Of a stretch of 64,000 nucleotides of DNA, positions 9,959-17,647 are shown piece by piece. Source of the DNA: JAGVSV01 sp040766135. Its GTDB lineage: Bacteria; Bacillota; Clostridia; Christensenellales; Aristaeellaceae. A program made the translations under genes and the position numbers. Each line of letters opens with the position of its first letter. The first letter of the stretch is position 1. The notes below the pieces were generated by a model that worked only from the letters and a program-made list of their open reading frames with translations, was not told the DNA's origin and did no database searches. The stretch spans positions 124,001 to 188,000 of the forward strand of contig JAXGRA010000004.1 of assembly GCA_040766135.1 (NCBI GenBank), in the 5' to 3' direction.

Positions 9959-10774
9959 TTATACGGCAAACAACCGGTACAGATATACCAGCACCGACAT
10001 AAACAGCACGCTGTCCAGCCGATCCATCATGCCGCCATGGCCTGGGAAAATATGGCCATAATCCTTGATGTTGCAGTGACGCTTGACCATGGATGCGAAC
10101 AGATCGCCTGCCTGGCTGACGACACCGCCCACCAGCCCCAGCAGCGGGAAATGCCAGAAAGGCGGCAAGTTGGAACCAAAGCTGCTTGCAGCTAAATAAA
10201 CGATTATGGCAAACAGCATGCTGCCAAGCAAACCGCCTACGGCACCCTCTACCGTTTTTTTCGGGCTGATGGCTTCATTCAGTTTAACATGGCCGTACTT
10301 TACGCCTACAAAGTACGCCGCTGCGTCCCCTGCCACCGGCACAAAGAACGCTAACGCCAGCAGCATGCGCTGCAGCGCCCAGGGCTCTACCCGCAACAGC
10401 GCCAGCAGGCACATGCCCGGCAATGCCACCGCAAATAGCGGCAGCACGGACATCAAAAAATCCTCCAGCTTGGGTTCGTATCGGAACATGACCAGTATAC
10501 TAACCAGCATCATGCTTATGTACAAGATGGCCAGCAATATGGTAATGGCCTCCGATGTCTTCAGCAGCAAAAAGCACGGAATACTAATAATCAACGCTGC
10601 CCAGGTAGGCCAAGCTATCGGGCGATGACCCGCAGTGGCCAGGGCGCGGAACAGTTCCCACATGGCAAGGCATACCGCAGCTATCCAAAGGATAGCAAAC
10701 ACCCAGCCCCCCATGTACAGTGCAAATATCAGGGTAATCAACAACCCTAATCCCGTGATAATCCGTGTTGTCAT
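9959..10774 (-). CDS. cdsA: Phosphatidate cytidylyltransferase (CDP-diacylglycerol synthase)
   Basis: Integral membrane enzyme that makes CDP-diacylglycerol from phosphatidate and CTP, the branch point to phosphatidylglycerol and other lipids. About 271 residues with seven or eight hydrophobic segments. The family signature is near the C-terminus: a KR-x4-KD segment followed by HGGMMDRLDS. The start is the ATG at 10774, which overlaps the uppS stop in an ATGA arrangement, pointing to translational coupling. Longer upstream in-frame sequence is the shadow of uppS. Its product can feed PgsA, encoded separately at 46549-47073. Confidence 0.95.
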   Translation of the reverse strand: MTTRIITGLGLLITLIFALYMGGWVFAILWIAAVCLAMWELFRALATAGHRPIAWPTWAALIISIPCFLLLKTSEAITILLAILYISMMLVSILVMFRYEPKLEDFLMSVLPLFAVALPGMCLLALLRVEPWALQRMLLALAFFVPVAGDAAAYFVGVKYGHVKLNEAISPKKTVEGAVGGLLGSMLFAIIVYLAASSFGSNLPPFWHFPLLGLVGGVVSQAGDLFASMVKRHCNIKDYGHIFPGHGGMMDRLDSVLFMSVLVYLYRLFAV

Positions 10775-11481
10775 TCGCTTCTGCCTCCAAACCGGCGGCT
10801 TCTTGCAGCAAATGCATCCAGGCATTGCCGGAAATCCTGAACGCCAAAGTCCGGCCACAGTTTTTCTGGGAATATCATTTCAGCATAAGCTACTTGATAC
10901 AGCAAGAAATTGCTGATGCGCAGTTCACCGCTGGTGCGGATGAGCAAATCCACATCCGGCTGTCCTGCCGTATACAAATGCTGCTGAAACAGATCATCCG
11001 TAATCTCTTCAGGTGATATTTGTCCTTGCGACACCTGGCTGACCAGCGCGCGCGCCGCGCGCACAATCTCATCGCGTCCACCGTAGTTTAGCGCGATGTT
11101 CAGCTGCATGCCGGTGTTGTGCTGCGTGCGCACTTCGGCATCCATCACACTGCGCCGCTGCGGTGGAGGCAGGCCATCCTTATTACCTAAAATGCGGATA
11201 CGCACACGCTCGCGGTGCAGTTCGTCAATCTCACTGCGAAAAAACTCTAAAATCAGCGCCATCAGTGCGCTGACCTCGGCTGGTGACCTGCGCCAGTTCT
11301 CAGTAGAAAACGCGTATAGTGACAGCACTTCAATGCCAACATTGCTGGCTGTACGCACAATTTCGCGCAACGATTCTACACCACGGCGATGCCCCAGTGC
11401 GACAGCCACTTTGTTTTGCTTGGCCCACCGCCCGTTGCCGTCCATGATAATCGCCACATGCCGAGGCAAGGCAGCGCTCAT
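10771..11481 (-). CDS. uppS: Isoprenyl transferase (undecaprenyl diphosphate synthase)
   Basis: Cis-prenyltransferase that condenses isopentenyl diphosphate onto farnesyl diphosphate to give the C55 lipid carrier for wall polymers. At 236 residues it is the normal length. The P-loop-like diphosphate site with the essential aspartate is in IIMDGNGRWAKQ at residues 11-22. The 'LSLYAFSTENWRR' motif and a C-terminal 'LIRTSGELRISNF' block are present. It overlaps the small gene upstream by four bases and cdsA downstream by four bases, so the three are probably co-translated. It uses precursors from the MEP genes in the same run. Confidence 0.97.
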   Translation of the reverse strand: MSAALPRHVAIIMDGNGRWAKQNKVAVALGHRRGVESLREIVRTASNVGIEVLSLYAFSTENWRRSPAEVSALMALILEFFRSEIDELHRERVRIRILGNKDGLPPPQRRSVMDAEVRTQHNTGMQLNIALNYGGRDEIVRAARALVSQVSQGQISPEEITDDLFQQHLYTAGQPDVDLLIRTSGELRISNFLLYQVAYAEMIFPEKLWPDFGVQDFRQCLDAFAARSRRFGGRSE

Positions 11482-11672
11482 GAAGGATTCTCCTTTATGG
11501 TAACACGATCCTCAAAAGCACCCACCAGCAACCTGTCCCCACGCACAGCAATGACGCGCAAGGTGCCGATGGCCTTTTCAGATCCGGTAAAAACAATGCG
11601 TTCTGACGTAATATCCGGGTAACGCGCCTGTACTTGGCTAAGCGGCCACCCAACCGTATCCTGAAGGTTCAA
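11478..11672 (-). CDS. Small protein of unknown function between frr and uppS
   Basis: A 64-residue reading frame that fills the gap between frr and uppS exactly: it overlaps the frr stop (TTGA) at its start and the uppS start (ATGA) at its end. The only plausible start is TTG at 11672; the nearby GGAGG is too close, so the ribosome site is unclear and re-initiation after frr is likely. The sequence begins with 'DTVGWPLSQVQARYPD', which resembles the opening of a PASTA-type or similar beta domain (V-G-x-P-L-x-x-A-x), and continues with strand-rich 'LRVIAVRGDRLLVGAFEDRV'. No membrane segment or signal peptide is seen. I do not recognise a family. The tight packing argues that it is a real gene. 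Confidence 0.7.
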   Translation of the reverse strand: MNLQDTVGWPLSQVQARYPDITSERIVFTGSEKAIGTLRVIAVRGDRLLVGAFEDRVTIKENPS

Positions 11673-12226
11673 ACCTCCATGATCTCTTTCTCTTTTTCGT
11701 CAGCCAGAACATCAATTTCTTTGACGGCTGCATCGGTTATTTTTTGCAGTTCATCCTCGCCCCTGCGACGATCATCCTCGCTGATAGCGGAATCTTTCTC
11801 CAGCTTTTTGATTTGCTCCATCGCATCACGGCGGATGGAGCGCACCGCCACCTTGCTTTCCTCGGCCGTTTTGCGCACCAATTTGGTCAGTTCGCGGCGG
11901 CGTTCCTCGTTCAACTCTGGAATAACCAGACGGATGATTTTGCCATCATTGGCAGGGTTCAGCCCCAGATCACTTTTGAGGATAGCTTTTTCTACCAATG
12001 GAATGGCCTTGACATCCCAAACCGAGATGGTCAGCAGCCGGGGCTCCGGAGCTGAGATATTAGCCATCTGATTAAGCGGCGTCTGCGCGCCATAATAGTC
12101 TACCGTGATACGATCCAGCAGCTGCGGGTTGGCACGGCCTGCGCGCAAGGACTGCAGCTCCCGGCGCAAGACCTCGCGCGTTTTTTCCATCTTTTCTTTA
12201 GCTTGTTTGTTCACGCTTTCGTACAT
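11669..12226 (-). CDS. frr: Ribosome recycling factor
   Basis: RRF splits post-termination ribosomes together with EF-G. The 185-residue protein has the family length. It shows the three-helix bundle with 'LRRELQSLRAGRANPQLLDRI' in domain I, split by a small beta domain, and the conserved late segment 'PELNEERRRELTKLVRK'. The ATG at 12226 follows a GGAGG site. A sigma-A-like promoter lies directly upstream (12260-12288), so frr opens the run that continues through uppS, cdsA, dxr, rseP, ispG and polC. pyrH and tsf, common neighbours of frr, are not in this window. Confidence 0.98.
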   Translation of the reverse strand: MYESVNKQAKEKMEKTREVLRRELQSLRAGRANPQLLDRITVDYYGAQTPLNQMANISAPEPRLLTISVWDVKAIPLVEKAILKSDLGLNPANDGKIIRLVIPELNEERRRELTKLVRKTAEESKVAVRSIRRDAMEQIKKLEKDSAISEDDRRRGEDELQKITDAAVKEIDVLADEKEKEIMEV

Positions 12227-12259
12227 ATCGTAAACCTCCGTTTCATGTTTGCTGTACCC

Positions 12260-12288
12260 ATTGTACCTATTCTGTCCATGTTAGGCAA
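12260..12288 (-). promoter_or_regulatory. Sigma-A-like promoter of the frr operon
   Basis: On the minus strand a TTGCCT -35 box (12288-12283) is followed after 17 bases by a TACAAT -10 box (12265-12260). The predicted start lies about 25 bases before the frr ATG, which has a GGAGG site. It sits right after the stop of the LCP gene. Confidence 0.65.
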
Positions 12289-12295
12289 GGTAATT

Positions 12296-13267
12296 CTATG
12301 GCGCTAAAAACGCGTGCAGGGCGTTCAGGTTGCGCTTCATGCCGGGTACGATAAACGATGCACCGCGTATCATCTTGGCTGAGTACGCCCCATCAATAGG
12401 GATGCGCAGCGTGCGCACCTGAGCAATGTCCAGCCCCTTTGCCTGGGATATCAGCTTCAATGCCTCTGCCGCAGAAATATCGGTTTTTACATCCCCCATG
12501 TGCGCAAACACCAAATCCATCAGCGTGCCGGTGTCCAGCGCTGTGACCTTATGGTAGATGGCCTCTATCACGCGCTGTTGGCGCGCTACGCGCTCAAAAT
12601 CGCTGTCTATCTTGCGGATGCGGGCATAGGACATGGCCTGTAGGCCGGTCAGCACTTGAAGCCCGCTTTGGGTTAACAGGCCTACGGATTGCTCCTGCCC
12701 GCGCAGGTAACGATAGTAATCCAATATGCCGTTGAGGGGCTTCAGCTCATGCTCCGCCACTTCGACTGGTATGCCGCCAATGGCATCCACCAGCGTGACC
12801 ATGCCTGTATAGTTGACGGCCACATAACCATCCACCGTGATGCCGAACACTTCCTGAAGCGTGCGCATCAGCAGCTCCGGCCCGCCAAAGGCATACGCGG
12901 CGTTGAGCCGGTTATGCCCGCGACCGGGTATGGCTACATACAGATCACGCATAAAAGACGTCAGGCGCAGTTCTTTTTGCGGTGCGTACAGTGAAGCCAG
13001 CAGCATGGTGTCGCTGCGTCCGGTGATGCTATCCCCTGGGTTGTCTATCCCAAGCAACAGCAGGTGATACACGCCGTCATAGCCGGTGGCAGGCTCCTCA
13101 TACCCTTCGGGCAGCACTAGAAAACTGCCTGCGCCGGATTCATCATCCTGCGCATATACCTCGTACATGAGGTCGTTTACTTCCTGTTCGGTAAGTGCAA
13201 ACTCCTCCGCCTGTACAGGCATCAGCATGCACATCAGATACAACAAGATGACAACCTGCCGCCACAT
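12296..13267 (-). CDS. LytR-CpsA-Psr (LCP) family cell-wall glycopolymer ligase
   Basis: LCP proteins move undecaprenyl-linked teichoic acid or polysaccharide onto peptidoglycan outside the cell. The 323-residue product starts with a signal peptide or signal anchor (MWRQVVILLYLMCMLMPVQA, a good cleavage pattern). The LCP core runs from about residue 75: 'LLLLGIDNPGDSITGRSDTM' carries the DxxxxxRSD pattern, followed by 'FMRDLYVAIPG', 'NRLNAAYAFGG' and 'RQQRVIEAI'. The ATG at 13267 is chosen for the signal peptide; in-frame codons upstream are the shadow of rnfB. Unusually, the ATG has no Shine-Dalgarno site and a stable hairpin ends two bases before it. It lies just behind rnfB on the same strand. 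Confidence 0.88.
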   Translation of the reverse strand: MWRQVVILLYLMCMLMPVQAEEFALTEQEVNDLMYEVYAQDDESGAGSFLVLPEGYEEPATGYDGVYHLLLLGIDNPGDSITGRSDTMLLASLYAPQKELRLTSFMRDLYVAIPGRGHNRLNAAYAFGGPELLMRTLQEVFGITVDGYVAVNYTGMVTLVDAIGGIPVEVAEHELKPLNGILDYYRYLRGQEQSVGLLTQSGLQVLTGLQAMSYARIRKIDSDFERVARQQRVIEAIYHKVTALDTGTLMDLVFAHMGDVKTDISAAEALKLISQAKGLDIAQVRTLRIPIDGAYSAKMIRGASFIVPGMKRNLNALHAFLAP

Positions 13268-13269
13268 GG

Positions 13270-13306
13270 CTAAACAGGAGGCGCGCTTGCGCGGCCTCCT
13301 GTTTAG
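13270..13306 (-). terminator. Strong hairpin between rnfB and the LCP gene
   Basis: A perfect 12-base inverted repeat (CTAAACAGGAGG at 13270-13281 against CCTCCTGTTTAG at 13295-13306), with more GC pairing inside, encloses a short loop. It lies 14 bases after the rnfB stop and two bases before the LCP start codon on the minus strand. There is no U tract after it, so it may be a weak terminator, an mRNA 3'-end stabiliser, or a translation-control hairpin. The AGGAGG it contains is fully paired. Confidence 0.6.
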
Positions 13307-13320
13307 AGCGCATTGCACCC

Positions 13321-14115
13321 TTAGACGATCGTGATACATTTGGCGGGACACACGGCCACACAATCGCCGCAGCGCGTGCATTTGTCCATATCAATGGTTG
13401 CACAGTTGTCCACCACATGGATGGCGTCATGCTGGCAGGCCTTTTCACAGCGCTTGCAGCCAATGCAGGCAGCTTGACATGCTTCACGTGCCGCACGTCC
13501 AGGCTGGGTGTTGCGGCATTTTACCAACACGCTGGCAGACTGTGGCATCACTTTGATGACATTGTGCGGGCATACACCTACACACAGGCCGCAGGCCGTG
13601 CACTTTTCCTCATCAATAACGGCCAATCCGTTCTCAATGCGCAATGCATCAAATTTACACATGCGCACACAGTCCCCCAACCCAAGGCAGGATACGTGAC
13701 ACATATTGGGACTGCCAGACATCTGGGCTGCTAAGCGGCAGCTTTGGTAGCCTGTGTACGCATAGCGAACCTTAACAACATCATTCTGCCCCAGACACAA
13801 CACACGGGCCACCATGCGCTCCTGCGCTTCGGCATTCAAGCCCATAATTTCAGCCAGCGCTTCGGCCGCTTTGGCACCGCCTGGAAGGCAACCGTTGACA
13901 GGTGCTTCGCCTCTTACTACCGCCGCCGCAAAGGCATCGCAGCCAGGGTATCCGCACACGCCGCAATTGGCACCGGATACAGCCTCGCGCACGCGGGCCT
14001 CGCGCTCATCCACCTCGACGTGGAACTTAGAATCTGCAAACGTCAGCACCAGACCAGCCAGGATACCTATCCCGCCCAACAGGCCGACCGCGTACAGAAT
14101 AGATGTAATGTTCAT
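13321..14115 (-). CDS. rnfB: Rnf complex subunit B (ferredoxin-oxidising Fe-S protein)
   Basis: RnfB is the entry point for electrons from reduced ferredoxin in the membrane Rnf complex. The 264-residue protein has an N-terminal membrane helix (about residues 5-26). An Fe-S domain with the ANCGVCGYPGCDAFA pattern follows near residue 49, and then several ferredoxin-type clusters: a CHVSCLGLGDCVRMC segment, CTACGLCVGVCP, CIGCKRCEKACQ and CTRCGDCVAVCP at the C-terminus. All cysteines of these motifs are intact. It is the last gene of the rnf cluster, 11 bases after rnfA, with its own GGAGG site. Confidence 0.96.
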   Translation of the reverse strand: MNITSILYAVGLLGGIGILAGLVLTFADSKFHVEVDEREARVREAVSGANCGVCGYPGCDAFAAAVVRGEAPVNGCLPGGAKAAEALAEIMGLNAEAQERMVARVLCLGQNDVVKVRYAYTGYQSCRLAAQMSGSPNMCHVSCLGLGDCVRMCKFDALRIENGLAVIDEEKCTACGLCVGVCPHNVIKVMPQSASVLVKCRNTQPGRAAREACQAACIGCKRCEKACQHDAIHVVDNCATIDMDKCTRCGDCVAVCPAKCITIV

Positions 14116-14126
14116 TGCACGCCTCC

Positions 14127-14717
14127 CTACTTAACCAGGCCCTGGAAGCCAAAGAAAGCCAGCGACATCATGCCGGCGATGATCAGGCAGATGGGGAACC
14201 CTTTGAATGCTTCGGGGATATCGGAATGCTCCAGCCGCTCACGGATGCCTGCCATCAGCACAATGGCCAGCAAAAAGCCCAGCGCACCGAACACACCGCT
14301 AAGCACTGATTCAATCATGTTGTAGCCAGCCTTGATGTTGACCAGGGTAACGCCCAGCACTGCGCAGTTGGTGGTGATCAGCGGCAGGTAAATCCCCAGC
14401 GCGCTGTACAAGGCGGGCAGGGATTTTTTCATGAACATCTCGACAAACTGCACCAACGCCGCGATAATCAGAATGAAGGAAATGGTTTGCAGATACTGCA
14501 GATCCAGCGGCACCAGCAAATATGTGTTGACAATGTAGGCAAACAGCGAGGACAGCCCCATAACAAAGGTGACCGCGATGCCCATGCCGGTGGCAGTGCT
14601 CAGCCTGTTGGAAACGCCCAAGTACGGGCAGTTGCCCAAAAAGCGGCTGAAGATGAAGTTATTAACCAGCGCACAGTTGACAAAGAATAGGAAAATGCCC
14701 ACGTCGTTTAGCCTCAT
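14127..14717 (-). CDS. rnfA: Rnf complex subunit A (membrane)
   Basis: Polytopic subunit of the Rnf complex, 196 residues with about six membrane helices. It is related to RnfE and NqrE. The conserved half-helix segment 'NFIFSRFLGNCPYLGVS' near residue 20 carries the cysteine that, with its counterpart in RnfE, binds the intramembrane [2Fe-2S] cluster in studied Rnf and Nqr complexes. A second family segment, 'PLITTNCAVLGVTL', carries the other cysteine. It overlaps the end of rnfE by four bases and is followed by rnfB. Confidence 0.97.
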   Translation of the reverse strand: MRLNDVGIFLFFVNCALVNNFIFSRFLGNCPYLGVSNRLSTATGMGIAVTFVMGLSSLFAYIVNTYLLVPLDLQYLQTISFILIIAALVQFVEMFMKKSLPALYSALGIYLPLITTNCAVLGVTLVNIKAGYNMIESVLSGVFGALGFLLAIVLMAGIRERLEHSDIPEAFKGFPICLIIAGMMSLAFFGFQGLVK

Positions 14718-15355
14718 GCCTGAACACCTTCCTTCCCTGCAGCCGCTGCTTTGCTGCGGCGGTTGCCTATAGCGTTAATTATGCCCAGTGCCAGGCCGTA
14801 CACAATGAACCCACCAGGCGGCAGGATCATCATCAGCACCGGCTCAAAGCCTGCCCCCAGTACAGTTATGCCTAGGAACGTACCGGCACCCAGCACCTCG
14901 CGCACACCACCAATGAGAATAAGCGCCAGCGTAAAGCCTGCACCCATACCCAGCGCATCCATCGCAGAGGCCAACACGCCGTTCTTGCTGGCAAAGGCTT
15001 CCGCCCGTGCCAGAATGATGCAGTTGACCACAATCAGCGGCAGGAAGATGCCCAATGCATCGTACAATGCTGGCACATACGCCTGCATCATCAGCTGGAT
15101 GATGGTTACAAATGTGCAAATGACCACGATAAAGGACGGGATACGCACCTTGCTGGGGATGAAGTTGCGCAACAAAGAAATGACCACATTAGAGCCCAAC
15201 AATACAAAGGTAGCTGCCAACCCCATGCCCACACCATTCATGGCATTGGTGGTCACTGCAATCACCGGACATGTACCCAGCACAAGCCGGAAAATCGGGT
15301 TTTCCGTCAGGACACCATTCAGGAAAATTGAACGCATACTGTTTTTCTTAGGCAT
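14714..15355 (-). CDS. rnfE: Rnf complex subunit E (membrane)
   Basis: Membrane subunit paired with RnfA, 213 residues with about six helices. It has the matching cysteine segments 'PIFRLVLGTCPVIAVT' near residue 23 and 'PLIVVNCIILARAEAFA'. These place two cysteines in half-helices for the shared [2Fe-2S] site. A charged Ala/Lys-rich tail ends the protein. It overlaps rnfD by eight bases at its start and rnfA by four at its end, showing tight translational coupling. Confidence 0.97.
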   Translation of the reverse strand: MPKKNSMRSIFLNGVLTENPIFRLVLGTCPVIAVTTNAMNGVGMGLAATFVLLGSNVVISLLRNFIPSKVRIPSFIVVICTFVTIIQLMMQAYVPALYDALGIFLPLIVVNCIILARAEAFASKNGVLASAMDALGMGAGFTLALILIGGVREVLGAGTFLGITVLGAGFEPVLMMILPPGGFIVYGLALGIINAIGNRRSKAAAAGKEGVQA

Positions 15356-16289
15356 GTTTTTTCACCGTCCCATACACGCGCCGCACCGTAAAGCGATCCA
15401 ACAACGGCGTTACGCAGTTCATCAGGAGGATGGCAAAGGTGACCCCCTCCGGATAGTTGCCATATTGCCGGATAACAACGACCATGATGCCACATCCGAT
15501 GGCGTAGATGCATTTGCCTACCGTATAAACTGGGCTGGTGGCATAATCCGTGGCCATGAATACTGCACCGAACAGGACTCCACCAGATAAAACTGCAGCC
15601 AGCGGGTCAGCGCCTACAATCCAGCTAAGCAGTGCGGTGCTGCCTGCAAAGAGCAGCGGAATTTCCCAACGGATGGTGCCTACAAACAGCAGGTACAGAA
15701 AGCCAATAAGAATAGCAATCTTGCTGACTTCGCCTATGGTGCCGGGGATGTTGCCCAGCAGCAAGTCCATGTAAGACCAGTTGCCCTGCATAACCAGCGG
15801 CGTGGCAGAGGCCACAGCATCCACACCAGACAGCGCCTGGGATGCACCCAGCAACCGCTCCGGCAGTGCAAACACAATCATGCGTGCCGGGAAAGAAGCC
15901 AGGAGAAAGGCGCGGGCAAACATGGCCGGATTCATAAAGTTGTGACCGATACCACCAAAAAGCTCTTTGACTAAAATGATGGCCATCGCGCTGCCCAGAA
16001 CAGGAATCCACAGCGGCACGGTAGAAGGCAGATTCAACCCTAAGATGAGCCCGGTAACCACCGCGGACAAATCACCTACACGCACCGGGCGCTTCATAAG
16101 CTTTTGCCACAGAAACTCCGACACTACAGCCGCCACCACCGATGCACACAACACCCATGCTGCTCGTAACCCGAATAAATAGATACCAGCTGCTGTTGTG
16201 GGCAGCAACGCAATAAGCACATCCAACATCAACGTACGGGTGCTTTCGCGCGTTACCAAATGGGGGGCGGCAGCAACACGTAACTTCAT
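15348..16289 (-). CDS. rnfD: Rnf complex subunit D (membrane, covalent FMN)
   Basis: RnfD is a roughly ten-helix membrane subunit thought to form part of the ion path. At 313 residues it is a normal size. In studied RnfD and NqrB proteins FMN is attached through phosphoester to a threonine in an S/G-A-T motif; here 'DAVASATPLV' near residue 165 supplies it. The N-terminal 'VAAAPHLVTRESTRTLMLDV' is typical. The gene overlaps rnfC by four bases and rnfE by eight. Attachment of this FMN and of those on RnfG needs an ApbE-type transferase, which is not encoded in this window. Confidence 0.96.
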   Translation of the reverse strand: MKLRVAAAPHLVTRESTRTLMLDVLIALLPTTAAGIYLFGLRAAWVLCASVVAAVVSEFLWQKLMKRPVRVGDLSAVVTGLILGLNLPSTVPLWIPVLGSAMAIILVKELFGGIGHNFMNPAMFARAFLLASFPARMIVFALPERLLGASQALSGVDAVASATPLVMQGNWSYMDLLLGNIPGTIGEVSKIAILIGFLYLLFVGTIRWEIPLLFAGSTALLSWIVGADPLAAVLSGGVLFGAVFMATDYATSPVYTVGKCIYAIGCGIMVVVIRQYGNYPEGVTFAILLMNCVTPLLDRFTVRRVYGTVKKHA

Positions 16290-17614
16290 TTTGCCATCCT
16301 CCTTGCCAAAATCACATCACGACCGGCCTTAATGGAAGCAGACAGTGTGCGCCGTGCCGGGCACACATAGCTACAAGCGCCACAAACGCAACAATCAGTA
16401 ATGTGCAGTTTTTCCGCACCATCCAGGTCGTCCATGTTATCCAGCACGTCCTTGATTTGGAAGGGGTTCAGGCGCGTCGGGCAGGCACGCACACATCGGC
16501 CGCAACGGATGCAGGGTGACTCCTTATAGTCTGTTACCTGCTTTTCGCCCAGCACCACCACGCCATTGTTAGCCTTGGTAATAGGGAAGCTATCCTCCGG
16601 CACGGCGATACCCGTCATGCTGCCGCCATAGAAGATGCGCGCCGGTGGTTCGGTGTAGCCACCGCAAAACTCCACGGCGTCCTTGATGCTGGTTCCTACA
16701 CGCACACGCAGGTTAGACGGATTTTTAACAACACCCGTCACCGTCACAATGCGCGTGATTAAGGGTCTACCTTCCAGAACGGCGTCGCTGATAGCGGCAA
16801 CGGTGCCCACATTCAATACCACCACATGCGCATCCAACGGCAGGCCGCCCGAAGGCACCTCGCGCTTTAGCAACGCAGAAATGATATATCTCTCGCCGCC
16901 TTGCGGATACTTGGTTTTCAGCATTGCTACCTCAATCCCCTGGTGGCCATGGACAGCCTTGCTCATCGCCTCAATGGCTTCGGGCTTGTTATCTTCAATG
17001 CCGATGATGGCACGGTCGATATCCATAGCGCGCATGGCCAGGCGCGTGCCCTGAATGATGCGTTCTGGATGCTCGACCATCAACCGGAAATCCGATGTTA
17101 AGAAGGTTTCGCACTCAGCGCCGTTGATAATCAGCGTGTCCACATGCTTACCCTCCGGGATCATCATCTTGGCATGCGTGGGAAAACACGCGCCGCCCAA
17201 GCCACAAATGCCCGCCTGCTGAATGGCCGGGATGATCTGATCCTTGGGAGCATCTTCAACGCCGCCCACTTTGGTCGGTTCTACCCAATCATCCTTATGA
17301 TCGTTGTCAATCACGATAGTCATGCTGGGCACGCGGCCGGCAAGCTGCCGCAGGCCGACATCACTTACCGTACCGCTGACGGACGCATGCACCGGAATGC
17401 CACGCGGGCCGGTAGCCGTGGCAATGACCTGACCCAGCTTTACGTAATCTCCCTTGGCCACTATCGGCACGCTGGGCGCGCCTAAGTGCATGTCCATTGG
17501 GATAGTCACCTGATCAGGCGCAAAGTCCGTAATCTCGCGCATCCGGGTAGGGGCCTTGCCCTCGTGCTTATCGCTCAGCGGATGAATGCCGCCGCCGAAC
17601 GTGTACTTCCGCAT
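16286..17614 (-). CDS. rnfC: Rnf complex subunit C (NADH-binding, SLBB and Fe-S domains)
   Basis: Peripheral subunit that reduces NAD+ with electrons from ferredoxin. The 442-residue protein begins with the RnfC barrel-like domain (FGGGIHPLSDKHEGK near residue 6). The NADH/FMN-binding fold related to NuoF follows ('GLGGACFPTHAKMM', 'INGAECETFLTSDFRLM'), then an SLBB-type segment, and two ferredoxin clusters near the end (CIRCGRCVRACP near residue 370 and CCVCGACSYVCP near 410). There is no long alanine-rich C-terminal extension such as gamma-proteobacterial RnfC carries. It lies 33 bases after rnfG and overlaps rnfD by four bases. Confidence 0.96.
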   Translation of the reverse strand: MRKYTFGGGIHPLSDKHEGKAPTRMREITDFAPDQVTIPMDMHLGAPSVPIVAKGDYVKLGQVIATATGPRGIPVHASVSGTVSDVGLRQLAGRVPSMTIVIDNDHKDDWVEPTKVGGVEDAPKDQIIPAIQQAGICGLGGACFPTHAKMMIPEGKHVDTLIINGAECETFLTSDFRLMVEHPERIIQGTRLAMRAMDIDRAIIGIEDNKPEAIEAMSKAVHGHQGIEVAMLKTKYPQGGERYIISALLKREVPSGGLPLDAHVVVLNVGTVAAISDAVLEGRPLITRIVTVTGVVKNPSNLRVRVGTSIKDAVEFCGGYTEPPARIFYGGSMTGIAVPEDSFPITKANNGVVVLGEKQVTDYKESPCIRCGRCVRACPTRLNPFQIKDVLDNMDDLDGAEKLHITDCCVCGACSYVCPARRTLSASIKAGRDVILARRMAK

Positions 17615-17647
17615 ATTGAATCCCGCCTTTCGTTGGTCGTAGGTGCG

